Assembly (NCBI RefSeq): GCF_003702705.1
Contig: NZ_QZMN01000001.1
Coordinates: 186,001 to 250,000, forward strand
Reading direction: 5' to 3'
Length of the DNA stretch: 64,000 nucleotides
Source: Ornithinimicrobium cerasi
GTDB lineage: Bacteria > Actinomycetota > Actinomycetes > Actinomycetales > Dermatophilaceae
Below, piece after piece: positions 7,757 through 16,121 of this stretch; the stretch's first letter is position 1, and the number at the start of each line of letters is the position of its first letter. Below the pieces are notes generated by a model that searched no databases, was not told the origin of the DNA, and saw nothing but the letters and a program-made list of their open reading frames with translations. Position numbers and translations under genes: made by a program.

Positions 7757-8248
7757 TCAGACCCTCGCGCCCCAGTCGCCCTCGCCGCGGTGCCGGGGCA
7801 GGCGGAGCACGAGCAGCAGGAAGCCGACGAGGGTCAGGACCGCGCCGACCGTCGTCCAGCCGTCGTCGAGCACCGGGAGCACGGCGGAGAGCACGACGAG
7901 CAGGGGGCCGAGGACCAGCCCGGCGACGATCGCCCAGAAGTGGAGGTCCCCGGCCGGCAGCGGTGGCGGGGGAGGCGGGACGAAGTGGTCGTCGTCCTCG
8001 CTCTCCGGCGGCGAGTAGGAACGGTGGTCGGTCGCCATCCCCTCCGGCGTGCGGAGGCCCTCGGCACGGGCGACGGGGCGGCCCGGTGCGGCCGACGTGG
8101 GCTCGGCCGGTGCCGCCTCGCCCGGGTCGGCCTGGCGCCCGCCCTCGCCCGGCACGGGGCGCTCGGGCCCCCGCAGCCCCTCGACGATCTCGCGGAAGCG
8201 CCGGTCGATCTCCTCGGGGTCGTGCCGGTCCTGAGGCGGCTGGCTCAC
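7757..8248 (-). CDS. two-helix membrane protein with acidic/proline-rich N-terminus
   Basis: About 163 residues. The N-terminal two thirds are hydrophilic (HDPEEIDRRFREIVEGLRG, then Pro/Glu/Ala-rich and an acidic ESEDDDHF before a run of prolines), followed by two membrane helices (FWAIVAGLVLGPLLVVLSAV and GAVLTLVGFLLLVLRL) and a short charged tail. It resembles small conserved actinobacterial membrane proteins without assigned function. I prefer GTG at 8248, because GAGGA lies eight bases before it; ATG at 8257 has no space for a ribosome site. It is divergent from plsC and could act at the membrane with it, but nothing shows that. Confidence 0.7.
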   Translation of the reverse strand: MSQPPQDRHDPEEIDRRFREIVEGLRGPERPVPGEGGRQADPGEAAPAEPTSAAPGRPVARAEGLRTPEGMATDHRSYSPPESEDDDHFVPPPPPPLPAGDLHFWAIVAGLVLGPLLVVLSAVLPVLDDGWTTVGAVLTLVGFLLLVLRLPRHRGEGDWGARV

Positions 8249-8345
8249 GAGAGTCATCCTCGCACGTCGCGGGAGTAGAGTTCGGGGCGACCGTTCCGAC
8301 CGTGGACGCGCTCCGCCTCCGGCGGACGCAGGAGGACTGAGGCCC

Positions 8346-9143
8346 GTGCTCTACTGGATCCTCAAGCATCTCGTCGTCGGTCCGCCGGTGCGGCTCGTCT
8401 TCCGGCCCAGGGTCGAGGGTCTGCACCACATCCCTGCCGAGGGCCCGGCGATCCTGGCGAGCAACCACCTCAGCTTCTCCGACTCGATCTTCCTGCCCCT
8501 CGTGGTGAGCCGTCGGATCACCTTCCCGGCGAAGGCCGAGTACTTCACCGGACCCGGGGTCAAGGGCTGGATGACCAAGCAGTTCTTCTCCCTCACCGGG
8601 CAGATCCCCATCGACCGGGCCGGGGGGTCCGCGTCGATGGCGGCGCTGGAGAAGGGGCTGGAGGTGCTCCGGGAGGGGGAGCTGTTCGGGATCTACCCGG
8701 AGGGGACCCGTTCCCCGGACGGGCGCCTCTACCGCGGCAAGACGGGTATGGCGCGGCTCGCCCTCGAGGCGGACGTCCCGATCATCCCCTGCGCGATGAT
8801 CGACACCGACAAGGCCCAGCCGACCGGGCAGAAGATCCCGAACATCGTCCGGGTGGGGGTCCGGATCGGCCCGCCGCTGGCCTACCCCGAGCACGCCGGC
8901 CAGACCGACCGCCACGAGGTGCTGCGCCAGATCACCGACGACGTCATGCGCGAGCTGCAGCGGCTCTCGGGCCAGGAGTACGTCGACGAGTACGCCGCAA
9001 CGGTCAAGGAGCGGCTGGCATCCCGGGCACGCTCCGGGCTGGAGCACGCCAAGGAGGGACTGCACCACGCGCGGGAGGGGATCGACAACGCGCGCGACCG
9101 GCTGACGCCGCGTCAGAAGGGCTCTGACCGGGAACTACGATAG
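8346..9143 (+). CDS. plsC: 1-acyl-sn-glycerol-3-phosphate acyltransferase (PlsC family)
   Basis: 265 residues. Catalytic NHLSFSD (H-x4-D) near residue 41, acceptor-binding GQIPIDRAGG and IYPEGTRSPDG near 118, then IIPCAMI, in the standard PlsC order. The enzyme transfers a fatty acyl group to lysophosphatidate or a related acceptor at the inner membrane face. After about residue 215 there is a charged amphipathic tail (ERLASRARSGLEHAKEGLHH) likely to bind the membrane. GTG at 8346 starts the domain directly. The order plsC then class II DAHP synthase parallels Rv2182c-aroG in Mycobacterium. Its stop codon contains the last base of the TACGAT box used by the next gene. A TAGAGT box at 8276-8281 may be its own promoter. 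Confidence 0.9.
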   Translation: MLYWILKHLVVGPPVRLVFRPRVEGLHHIPAEGPAILASNHLSFSDSIFLPLVVSRRITFPAKAEYFTGPGVKGWMTKQFFSLTGQIPIDRAGGSASMAALEKGLEVLREGELFGIYPEGTRSPDGRLYRGKTGMARLALEADVPIIPCAMIDTDKAQPTGQKIPNIVRVGVRIGPPLAYPEHAGQTDRHEVLRQITDDVMRELQRLSGQEYVDEYAATVKERLASRARSGLEHAKEGLHHAREGIDNARDRLTPRQKGSDRELR

Positions 9144-9148
9144 GACGG

Positions 9149-10519
9149 GTGAGCACCGACACCACCGGCCTGTCCGCAGCCGCCGGGCCCGACATCGACT
9201 GGCCAGACCTGCCCGCCCGTCAGCAGCCCACCTGGCTCGACCCCGCCGAGCTCGCCCAGGTCCTGTCGGTGCTCTCGACCTATCCGCCCCTCGTCTTCGC
9301 CGGCGAGTGCGACCTGCTGCGCAGCCGGATGGCGGCCGTCAGCGAGGGCCGGGCGTTCACGCTGCAGGGCGGTGACTGCGCCGAGACCCTCGCGGACGTC
9401 ACCGGCCCCAACATCCGCGACCGGATCAAGACCATCCTGCAGATGGCCGTCGTCCTCACCTACGGCGCCGGGATGCCGATCGTCAAGGTCGGCCGGATGG
9501 CCGGCCAGTTCGCCAAGCCGCGAAGCGCCGACGCCGAGACCCGCGGCGGGGTGACGCTCCCGGCCTACCGGGGGGACATGGTCAACGGCTTCGAGTTCAC
9601 CCCCGAGGCGCGCCGGCACGACCCGGGTCGGCTCCTGCAGGCCTACCACGCCAGCTCGGCGACCCTCAACCTCGTCCGCGGCTTCACGAGCGGCGGCTTC
9701 GCCGACCTGCGCAGCGTGCACGCCTGGAACAAGGGGTTCATCCAGGGCCCCGCGCAGGCACGCTACGAGCAGATGGCCTACCAGATCGACCGCGCCGTGC
9801 GCTTCCTCGAGGCCTCCGGCGTCGCGGACGCCGAGGAGATGCGTCGGGTGGAGTTCTTCTCCGCCCACGAGGCGCTCGTCCTCGACTACGAGCGCCCGAT
9901 GGTGCGGCGCGACCACCGCACCGGACTGCTCTACGACACCTCCAGCCACTTCGTCTGGGTCGGTGAGCGCACCCGGGAGCTGGACGGCGCGCACATCGAC
10001 TTCGTCTCCCGCGTCCGCAACCCGGTCGGGGTCAAGCTGGGCCCGGGCGCCGACCGCGACACGGTCCTGCGGCTGATGGACAAGGTGGACCCCGAGCGCG
10101 AGCCGGGCCGGCTGACGTTCATCACCCGGATGGGTGCCTCGACGATCCGCGAGGTGCTGCCGGCGCTCCTGTCCTCCCTCGGCGACGAGGCGCACCGCGT
10201 CAGCTGGGTCTGCGACCCCATGCACGGCAACACCTTCACCTCGCCCAGCGGGCACAAGACGCGGCGCTTCGAGGACGTGGTCGAGGAGGTGCGCGGCTTC
10301 TTCACCGCGCACGAGGAGGTCGGCACCCACCCCGGCGGCATCCACGTCGAGCTCACCGGCAACGACGTGACCGAGTGCGTCGGCGGCACCTCCTCGACCA
10401 TCGACCTCGACGACCTGGGGCTGCGCTACGAGACGCTGTGCGACCCGCGGCTCAACCACCAGCAGAGCCTGGAGCTCGCCTTCGTCGTGGCCGAGATGCT
10501 CGAGCGGAACGGGCGCTAG
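9149..10519 (+). CDS. aroG: class II 3-deoxy-7-phosphoheptulonate (DAHP) synthase
   Basis: 456 residues, near the usual length of the actinobacterial/plant-type class II enzyme. It condenses phosphoenolpyruvate and erythrose-4-phosphate, the first step of the shikimate pathway. Diagnostic segments are QGGDCAETLADVTGPNI (metal Cys), VKVGRMAGQFAKPRSADAE, PAYRGDMVNGFEFTPEAR, SAHEALVLDYERPM, GDEAHRVSWVCDPMHGNT (metal His) and the C-terminal GGIHVELTGNDVTEC. GTG at 9149 is fixed by TACGAT at 9136-9141, seven bases before it, indicating a leaderless transcript starting inside the end of plsC. The next gene begins on the base after its stop. Confidence 0.95.
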   Translation: MSTDTTGLSAAAGPDIDWPDLPARQQPTWLDPAELAQVLSVLSTYPPLVFAGECDLLRSRMAAVSEGRAFTLQGGDCAETLADVTGPNIRDRIKTILQMAVVLTYGAGMPIVKVGRMAGQFAKPRSADAETRGGVTLPAYRGDMVNGFEFTPEARRHDPGRLLQAYHASSATLNLVRGFTSGGFADLRSVHAWNKGFIQGPAQARYEQMAYQIDRAVRFLEASGVADAEEMRRVEFFSAHEALVLDYERPMVRRDHRTGLLYDTSSHFVWVGERTRELDGAHIDFVSRVRNPVGVKLGPGADRDTVLRLMDKVDPEREPGRLTFITRMGASTIREVLPALLSSLGDEAHRVSWVCDPMHGNTFTSPSGHKTRRFEDVVEEVRGFFTAHEEVGTHPGGIHVELTGNDVTECVGGTSSTIDLDDLGLRYETLCDPRLNHQQSLELAFVVAEMLERNGR

Positions 10520-11566
10520 ATGGCGGTCGTCGCCGACCTGCGCTCCGACACCCTCACCCGTCCCACGGCGGCCATGCGCGCCGCGATGGTGGACGCCGAG
10601 GTCGGGGACGACGTCTACGGCGAGGACCCCACGGTCGTCGCCCTGGAGCGGCGGGTCGCGGACCTGCTCGGCCACGAGGCCGCCCTGTTCATGCCCACCG
10701 GGTCGATGGCCAACCAGGTCGGCCTGCGCCTGCACGCCGGTCCCGGTCAGGAGGTCATCACCGACTCGCTGGCCCACGTCCTGCGCGCGGAGCTCGGCGC
10801 CGCGGCGGCATACTCCGGTATCACCACGCGCAGCTGGGTGGCCGGGCGTGGCCGGCTGGACGTGGACGCGGCCCTGGCGATGATGGTGCCCGACGGCGGT
10901 CTCTACCAGGTGAGCACCGCCTGCGTCGTCGTCGAGAACACCCACAACTTCGGCGGCGGCACCGTGCAGCCGCTGGCCGACCTGCGCAGGCTGCGGGAGG
11001 CCACGGCCGAGGTGGGCGTGCGCGTCCACCTCGACGGCGCGCGGCTGTGGAACGCCTCCGTCGCCACCGGTGTCGCCCTCTCGGACTACGGGTCCTGCGC
11101 GGACACCGTCTCGGTGTGCCTGAGCAAGGGGCTGGGTGCGCCCGTCGGCTCGGTCCTGGCCGCGGACGCCGCGCGGATCCAGCAGGCCCGGGTATGGCGC
11201 AAGCGTCTCGGGGGCGGCATGCGGCAGGTCGGCCTCCTGGCGGCGGCCGGGCTGCACGCGCTCGACCACCACGTGGACCGGCTGGCGCACGACCACGCCC
11301 GGGCCCGTCGGGCGGCGGAGTCGCTGGCGGCCGTGGCCCCGGGGGTCGTCGACCCGACGGACGTGCACACCAACATCCTCGTCCTCGACGTGTCCGCCGC
11401 CGGCTGGTCCGCCGGCGAGCTGGTGGCGCGGGCCGGTGAGGCGGGGGTTATGGGCTACCCCACCGACCCACGGCACGCTCGCTACGTGTGGCACCTCGAC
11501 GTCGACGACCCGATGACCGACCACGCCGTCGCGGTCCTGGGGGAGCTCCTCGGGTCGCGGGCCTGA
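10520..11566 (+). CDS. low-specificity L-threonine aldolase
   Basis: 348-residue PLP enzyme of the beta-eliminating lyase/threonine aldolase family, cleaving L-threonine or allo-threonine to glycine and acetaldehyde. It opens with DLRSDTLTRPTAAMRAAM and GDDVYGEDPTV, has the PLP-stacking region LFMPTGSMANQ, the HLDGARLWNA aspartate and arginine, and the Schiff-base lysine in CLSKGLGAPVGS. ATG directly follows the aroG stop codon with no gap, so it is almost certainly translated from the same mRNA by coupling. Length and motifs are normal for the family. Confidence 0.92.
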   Translation: MAVVADLRSDTLTRPTAAMRAAMVDAEVGDDVYGEDPTVVALERRVADLLGHEAALFMPTGSMANQVGLRLHAGPGQEVITDSLAHVLRAELGAAAAYSGITTRSWVAGRGRLDVDAALAMMVPDGGLYQVSTACVVVENTHNFGGGTVQPLADLRRLREATAEVGVRVHLDGARLWNASVATGVALSDYGSCADTVSVCLSKGLGAPVGSVLAADAARIQQARVWRKRLGGGMRQVGLLAAAGLHALDHHVDRLAHDHARARRAAESLAAVAPGVVDPTDVHTNILVLDVSAAGWSAGELVARAGEAGVMGYPTDPRHARYVWHLDVDDPMTDHAVAVLGELLGSRA

Positions 11567-11580
11567 GGAAGCCGGACACC

Positions 11581-12171
11581 GTGACGGAGGGGGAGACGGA
11601 GGGGCCGCCGCTGCCGCCCGGGCAGCGTCGCGCGCCCCGGTGGCGACCGTCCACCTACGGACGGGTGCCGCGGCTCGACCCCGAGGCGTGGACCCTCACC
11701 GTGACCGGGGCGACGCGGGGCGGGGGCGTCCACGTGCTGGACCGCGACGACCTGGACCCGCTCGGCACCGTCGAGGTCGGTGCCGGGCTGCACTGCGTGG
11801 ACCGGCACTCGGTGACCGGGCTGCGCTGGTCCGGCTGGCGCCTCCGCGACGTCGTTGCGATCGCGCCGCCCCAGGAGGGCGTCGAGCACGTCCTCCTCGT
11901 GGCGGCGCGGGGTTATGCCGCGGCCGTGCTCGTCGAGGACCTGCTCCACCCCGACGCGCTCCTCGCGACGCACGTCGACGGCGAGCCGCTGACCCCTGAG
12001 CACGGGTGGCCGGTCCGGGTGGTGCTGCCGCACCTCTACGGCTTCAAGGGGCCGAAGTGGGTCGTCGAGGTCGTCTACTCCCACGAGCGCCCGCAGGGCT
12101 ACTGGGAGTCGCACGGCTACCACCCGCGGGGTCGGGTCGCGCTCGAGGAGCGCTGGGCCTACCAGGCCTGA
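11581..12171 (+). CDS. molybdopterin-binding (sulfite-oxidase-fold) protein
   Basis: 196 residues, the short cytoplasmic form of the oxidoreductase molybdopterin-binding domain. The segment AGLHCVDRHSVTGLRWSG contains the Cys expected to ligate molybdenum; later LPHLYGFKGPKWV and YSHERPQGYWESHGYH match the C-terminal SUOX-fold signatures. No Tat or Sec signal and no heme or dimerisation domain are present, so the redox partner and substrate are unknown. GTG at 11581 follows GAGGA at 11567-11571. It is probably the last gene of the aroG operon; the kinase gene converges on it, their stop codons lying side by side. Confidence 0.8.
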   Translation: MTEGETEGPPLPPGQRRAPRWRPSTYGRVPRLDPEAWTLTVTGATRGGGVHVLDRDDLDPLGTVEVGAGLHCVDRHSVTGLRWSGWRLRDVVAIAPPQEGVEHVLLVAARGYAAAVLVEDLLHPDALLATHVDGEPLTPEHGWPVRVVLPHLYGFKGPKWVVEVVYSHERPQGYWESHGYHPRGRVALEERWAYQA

Positions 12172-14193
12172 CTACACGACCGCCAGCACGATCTCGGTGC
12201 CGCGCGGGACCTGCTCGCCGGGCTCGATCGACTGCTCGCGCACCGTCCCGAAGAACCCTCCGCGCACGTCCTCACGCACCACGACCAGGCCGAGGTCGGT
12301 GAGCTCCTCCTCCGCCCGGGTGTACTGGCGGCCGACCACGTCCGGGACCTCGACCAGCTCCGGCCCGTCGGAGACGACCAGGCGCACCGTGGACCCGCGC
12401 TCGACCTGCCCCGGGCCCGGTGCCTGGCTCACCACCGACCCCTCCGGCACCGCGTCGTCGTTCACGCGGGTCGGGTCGACCTCGACGTCGAGCCCCGCCC
12501 CGGTGAGGAGTGCGGTCGCCTCGGCCTCGGACCGGCCGGTGACGTCGGGGACGTCCACCGGTGCCGGGCCGTCACTGACGACCAGGGTCACAGGCGTCCC
12601 GGGCGGCAGGGGGGTGCCGGCGGCCGGGTCCGTGCGCACCACCACGCCGCGCGGCACGGTGTCGCTGAACTCCGGGATCTCCTCCCCGGCCAACAGCCGC
12701 TCGGCCTCCAGCTGGGCCCGCGCGTCCCCGGCGGGCAACCCGTCCAGGCGCGGGACGGCATACCTCTCGGGGCCCTGGGAGACGACGAGCGTGACGTCGG
12801 TGCCGTGCCGCAGCACCGTGCCGGGTGCCTGGTCGGCCTCGAGCACCGTGCCGGCGGGCACGTCCTCGGAGTACGCCGGCTCGACGACCGGGTCCAGCTG
12901 CTGCGCGTCCAGCGCCGCCCGCGCCTGCTCCTCGGAGAGGGCCACGACGACCGGCATGGGCGAGTGGACCGCCGGCCCGGCGGTGAGGTACCAGTAGCCG
13001 AAGCCGCCCGCGGCGAGAAGGAGCAGGAGCAGCAGCCCCAGGACCCAGCCGGCGGCACCGCCACCAGCCCGGCGCTCCCGTGGCGGACGGGCCGGCCCGG
13101 CGCCCCGGGATCTCGGGGCCTGGTTGCCGGTGGTGCGCGCGTAGCGGCCGTCGGTGGACCCGACCGGCCGCGCGGGAGTCGCCGGCCCCCGGTCCGGGTC
13201 GGGTATGCCGCGCTGGCTCACCGGGAGCGCGCGGGTGGGGGCCGGCCCGGAACCGGTGGGCACCAGCAGCGTGCGGTCGGCGTCGAGGACCGCGACCGGG
13301 ACGGTGTCCTCGCGCACCGGCGCGGCGTCGAGCTCCGCCGCGGACAGCGACGCGGCCAGCGCCCCGAGGTCGCGCAGGAGGGCCGACCCGTCCTGGGGCC
13401 GGTCACCGGGCTCGGAGGCACTGGCGCGCAGGATCAGCCGTTCGACCGCGGCCGGGACCCCGGGCACGAGGTCGCGCACGTGCGGGACGCCCCCGTGGAC
13501 GTGCTCGTAGGCCACCCGGACCGGGTCCTCACCCGGGAACGCCTTGCGGCCGGTGACCAGCTCGAAGAGGAGCAGGCCGACGGCATACACGTCGGTGCGC
13601 GCGTCGGAGGTGTCGTGCTCGACCTGCTCCGGGGCGAGGTAGGCGACGGTGGCCCACAGCATCTCGGTGGTCACCGTGCTGACGCCCTCGATCCGGGCCA
13701 GGCCGAAGTCGGCGACCTTGATCGTGCTCCGGCTCCCGTCCCCCCGACCGATGAGGACGTTCTCCGGCTTGACGTCGCGGTGGACCATCCCGACCGCGTG
13801 CGCCGCGGCCAGCGCCTCCACGACGGGGGTCAGCAGGCGGAGCGCGGCCCTCGTCGACAGGGGCGCCTCGTCGCGGATGACGTCGCGCAGGGTGCGTCCC
13901 TCGACCAGCTCCATCGCGAGGTAGACGGTGCCTGCGTCGTCACCCTGGTCGTAGACGCTGACGATGTGGGGGTGCTGGAGCCGGGCGGCCGCGCGGGCCT
14001 CGTGGACGAAGCGCCGGACGAAGGTGTCGTCGCGGGCGAGGTCGCCGCGCATGACCTTGAGGGCGACCGGGCGGTCCAGCCGCAGGTCGCGCGCCCGGTA
14101 GACGGTGGCCATCCCACCCCGGGCGAGCTCCCCGTCGACCTGGTACCGGCCGTCCACGACGCGCCCGAGGAGGGGGTCGTCGACGCGGGTCAC
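12172..14193 (-). CDS. PASTA-domain Ser/Thr protein kinase (PknB/PknL-like)
   Basis: 673 residues. Kinase domain 1-270: glycine loop GELARGGMATVY, VALKVM lysine, HRDVKPENVLIG catalytic loop, VADFGLARIEG and APEQVEHD. A basic linker leads to one membrane helix near residue 388 (VLGLLLLLLLAAGGFGYWYL), then four extracellular PASTA repeats, the last ending at the C-terminus. Such kinases sense peptidoglycan fragments or lipid II and phosphorylate cell-wall and regulatory proteins. Position beside the LysM transglycosylase and the Rv2175c-like protein matches the mycobacterial pknL locus, although PknL itself lacks PASTA repeats. GTG at 14193 is supported by TACAGT at 14205-14200, six bases upstream, a leaderless arrangement. 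Confidence 0.93.
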   Translation of the reverse strand: MTRVDDPLLGRVVDGRYQVDGELARGGMATVYRARDLRLDRPVALKVMRGDLARDDTFVRRFVHEARAAARLQHPHIVSVYDQGDDAGTVYLAMELVEGRTLRDVIRDEAPLSTRAALRLLTPVVEALAAAHAVGMVHRDVKPENVLIGRGDGSRSTIKVADFGLARIEGVSTVTTEMLWATVAYLAPEQVEHDTSDARTDVYAVGLLLFELVTGRKAFPGEDPVRVAYEHVHGGVPHVRDLVPGVPAAVERLILRASASEPGDRPQDGSALLRDLGALAASLSAAELDAAPVREDTVPVAVLDADRTLLVPTGSGPAPTRALPVSQRGIPDPDRGPATPARPVGSTDGRYARTTGNQAPRSRGAGPARPPRERRAGGGAAGWVLGLLLLLLLAAGGFGYWYLTAGPAVHSPMPVVVALSEEQARAALDAQQLDPVVEPAYSEDVPAGTVLEADQAPGTVLRHGTDVTLVVSQGPERYAVPRLDGLPAGDARAQLEAERLLAGEEIPEFSDTVPRGVVVRTDPAAGTPLPPGTPVTLVVSDGPAPVDVPDVTGRSEAEATALLTGAGLDVEVDPTRVNDDAVPEGSVVSQAPGPGQVERGSTVRLVVSDGPELVEVPDVVGRQYTRAEEELTDLGLVVVREDVRGGFFGTVREQSIEPGEQVPRGTEIVLAVV

Positions 14194-14264
14194 CCGTCCA
14201 CTGTACGGAGCGCGGCCGGCGGTTCGCGGGAGGTCGCGGCCGGGTCGGGGTCAGGCGCGCTGCC

Positions 14265-15536
14265 TCACATCGAGCGCATGTGGTGCTTGATGTTCGCCAC
14301 GTAGCTGCGGGTGTCGGTGAACAGACCGTGCTGACGGACGCTGGCCAGGCCCTGGTAGTAGCCGCCGACCGCGTGGTCGAACTTGTCCGTCGAGCGCAGC
14401 AGCGCCTTCATGATGGCCACGCCCGCCTCGACGTTGTCCTCCGGGTGGAGCAGGTTGAGCTCCCGGCCGACGAGACCGCTGGCCCAGCGTCCCGAGTCCG
14501 GGATCACCTGCATGGCGCCGATCGCGTTGGCGGGGGAGACCGCGCGCTGGTTCCAGCCGGACTCCTGGTAGGACAGGGCCAGCATGAGCGTCGGGTCGAC
14601 CCCGTGCCGCTTGCTGGTGGAGACGATGAGCTTCTTGATCTCGTCCCGCCCGGGCACGGTGGCGGCGGCGAGGTACTCGCGGTTGGCCGCGGCCGAGCGG
14701 GCGACGCCGTCGCTGTAGCGGTAGTGCAGGAAGGTGTCGGGGACCTTCTCGCCCGCCTTGTGGTCGCCGATGTTGTGCTCGTCGTAGGGCGTCGTGCGCG
14801 GCGCGGGAGCGGACGGGGCGGCGGGGGCGGTGCCGCCGGGGAGCCGCAGCTTCTGGCCCGGGTAGATGTAGGACCCGCTCGAGATGCCGCTGGCCCGCGC
14901 GATGGCGGCGACGGTCGTGCCGTGCCGCACGGCGATCCCGGACAGGGTGTCGCCCGCCCGGACGGTGTACGTCCCGCCGGCCGTGGGCGTGGGCGTGGGC
15001 GTGGTGGCGCGGGGTGCGGCGGACGGGGCCGACGGTGCGGGCGAGCCCGACGAGGAGCCGGCCCCGGGGATCACGAGCCGCTGGCCCGGGTAGATCAGCC
15101 GGGCGTCCTTGATGCCGTTGGCGGAGGCGATGGCCCGGACGGTCGTCCCGTGGCGCAGCGCGATGCCCGAGAGCGTGTCGCCGGCGCGCACCGTGACCGC
15201 ACCGGCGGCCGGGGCCGGGGGCGCCGGCCGGGAGGTGGTCGCGCTCGGGGGACGCACGGCGGTGGGCGTCGTGGGCTGCGCGGAGGTGGCCTGGGGGATG
15301 CGCAGCACCTGACCGGGGATGATCCAGCGGCCGGAGTCCTTGAGGTTGTTCGCCGTGACGAGCGACCGGGTGCTCACGCCGTGCTGGGCCGCGATGTCGT
15401 AGACGGTGTCGCCGGAGCGCACGGTGTGCGTGCTGTCGCCGCGGGCCCCCAGGAGCTGGGCGGCGTGCAGCGCCGCCGGGTGGTAGGCCATGGTGGGCAG
15501 GTCGGCCGGCGGAAGGGCGGCGAAGATGGGGCTCAC
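14265..15536 (-). CDS. LysM-repeat lytic transglycosylase (SLT domain)
   Basis: About 423 residues. Three LysM repeats (each VRSGDTVYDIA- or VRAGDTLSGIA-like, ending YPGQ(R/K)L) bind peptidoglycan, separated by Pro/Ala/Thr linkers; the last third is a lysozyme-like transglycosylase domain with the catalytic Glu in MLALSYQESGWNQRAVSPA and the AIGAMQVIPDSGRWA motif. It should cut glycan strands outside the membrane, yet no signal peptide or Tat motif is visible from either candidate start (GTG 15536 after GGAGG, or ATG 15491), so export is unexplained. It lies between the PASTA kinase and the Rv2175c-like gene and may be a target of wall-sensing control. Confidence 0.88.
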   Translation of the reverse strand: MSPIFAALPPADLPTMAYHPAALHAAQLLGARGDSTHTVRSGDTVYDIAAQHGVSTRSLVTANNLKDSGRWIIPGQVLRIPQATSAQPTTPTAVRPPSATTSRPAPPAPAAGAVTVRAGDTLSGIALRHGTTVRAIASANGIKDARLIYPGQRLVIPGAGSSSGSPAPSAPSAAPRATTPTPTPTAGGTYTVRAGDTLSGIAVRHGTTVAAIARASGISSGSYIYPGQKLRLPGGTAPAAPSAPAPRTTPYDEHNIGDHKAGEKVPDTFLHYRYSDGVARSAAANREYLAAATVPGRDEIKKLIVSTSKRHGVDPTLMLALSYQESGWNQRAVSPANAIGAMQVIPDSGRWASGLVGRELNLLHPEDNVEAGVAIMKALLRSTDKFDHAVGGYYQGLASVRQHGLFTDTRSYVANIKHHMRSM

Positions 15537-15660
15537 AGGACCTCCGGGACATGTGGCTCGAACGGCCGGGCGGCGGGGACTGGTCCGCCCGGTACCTCCG
15601 TCGGCCGGTGTGGCTGGAGCAACCGTTGTGTCCCAGGCGACCTGTGAGGCAGGAGGGACA
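15537..15660 (-). promoter_or_regulatory. structured 5' leader, possible c-di-AMP (ydaO-type) riboswitch or remnant
   Basis: The leader of the LysM-transglycosylase gene contains GGTTGC (15624-15619) and GACGGAGGTACCG (15602-15590), which match conserved parts of the 5' half of ydaO/yuaA c-di-AMP riboswitches (GGUUGCC and GGUACGGAGGAACCG in a solved example), and a closing stem TGTCCC/GGGACA. Riboswitches of this class often control cell-wall hydrolases in actinobacteria. The usual 3' half (CCCGACAGCUAAC) is not recognisable here, so this is a candidate only. Confidence 0.4.
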
Positions 15661-15724
15661 CTACCGGCTGGGGGACACTCGCGCCACTGTGACGGCGTGT
15701 CGGATATGTGATTGACTAGAGAAT

Positions 15725-16087
15725 GTGGTAAGTGACACCGATGTAATTCCCGACGACCAGTGGTTGGCCGTCCCCGACATCGTCGAGCGCACCGGCGCCC
15801 GCCTGACCGAGGTCCGCAGGTGGCTCGCCGACCGCGAGCTGCTCGGCCGGCGTCGTGGCCCCCATCGCGCGGTGATGGTCCCGGCGACGTTCCTGGACGA
15901 CCACGGGCCCCTGACCTCCCTGCGCGGGACGATCACGGTGCTCAGCGACAACGGCCTGACCGACGACGAGATCATCGAGTGGCTTCATGCCGCCGACGAG
16001 ACCCTGCAGGGAGGCAGCGCCATCTCCTCGCTGCGCCTGGGCAACAAGTCCGAGGTGCGCCGGCGGGCGCAGGAGCAGGCCTTCTAG
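15725..16087 (+). CDS. Rv2175c-like winged-helix DNA-binding protein
   Basis: 120 residues. The N-terminal part WLAVPDIVERTGARLTEVRRWLADRELL looks like a MerR/excisionase-type helix-turn-helix, followed by a basic wing GRRRGPHRAVMVPA and a helical C-terminal domain (LTDDEIIEWLHAADETL) ending in a basic tail. This layout matches mycobacterial Rv2175c, a DNA-binding substrate of kinase PknL, and the gene has the same neighbours (Ser/Thr kinase, polyprenyl synthase). A Thr-rich N-terminal phosphorylation region is short here (VSDTDV). GTG at 15725 is the first in-frame start; no clear ribosome site is present, so leaderless translation is possible. Confidence 0.8.
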   Translation: MVSDTDVIPDDQWLAVPDIVERTGARLTEVRRWLADRELLGRRRGPHRAVMVPATFLDDHGPLTSLRGTITVLSDNGLTDDEIIEWLHAADETLQGGSAISSLRLGNKSEVRRRAQEQAF

Positions 16088-16121
16088 CGCGACGGTCCGC
16101 GGGGCGCCGAGGGCCTAGGTC

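Noticed and set aside
9263-9285. TGTCGGTG followed by TATCCG inside aroG
   Set aside because: The gap is nine, not eight, the last base is not T, and it lies within the coding region of a conserved gene.
9113-11524. Minus-strand open frame of 803 codons opposite aroG and threonine aldolase
   Set aside because: It is antisense to two strongly conserved enzymes and has no motifs.
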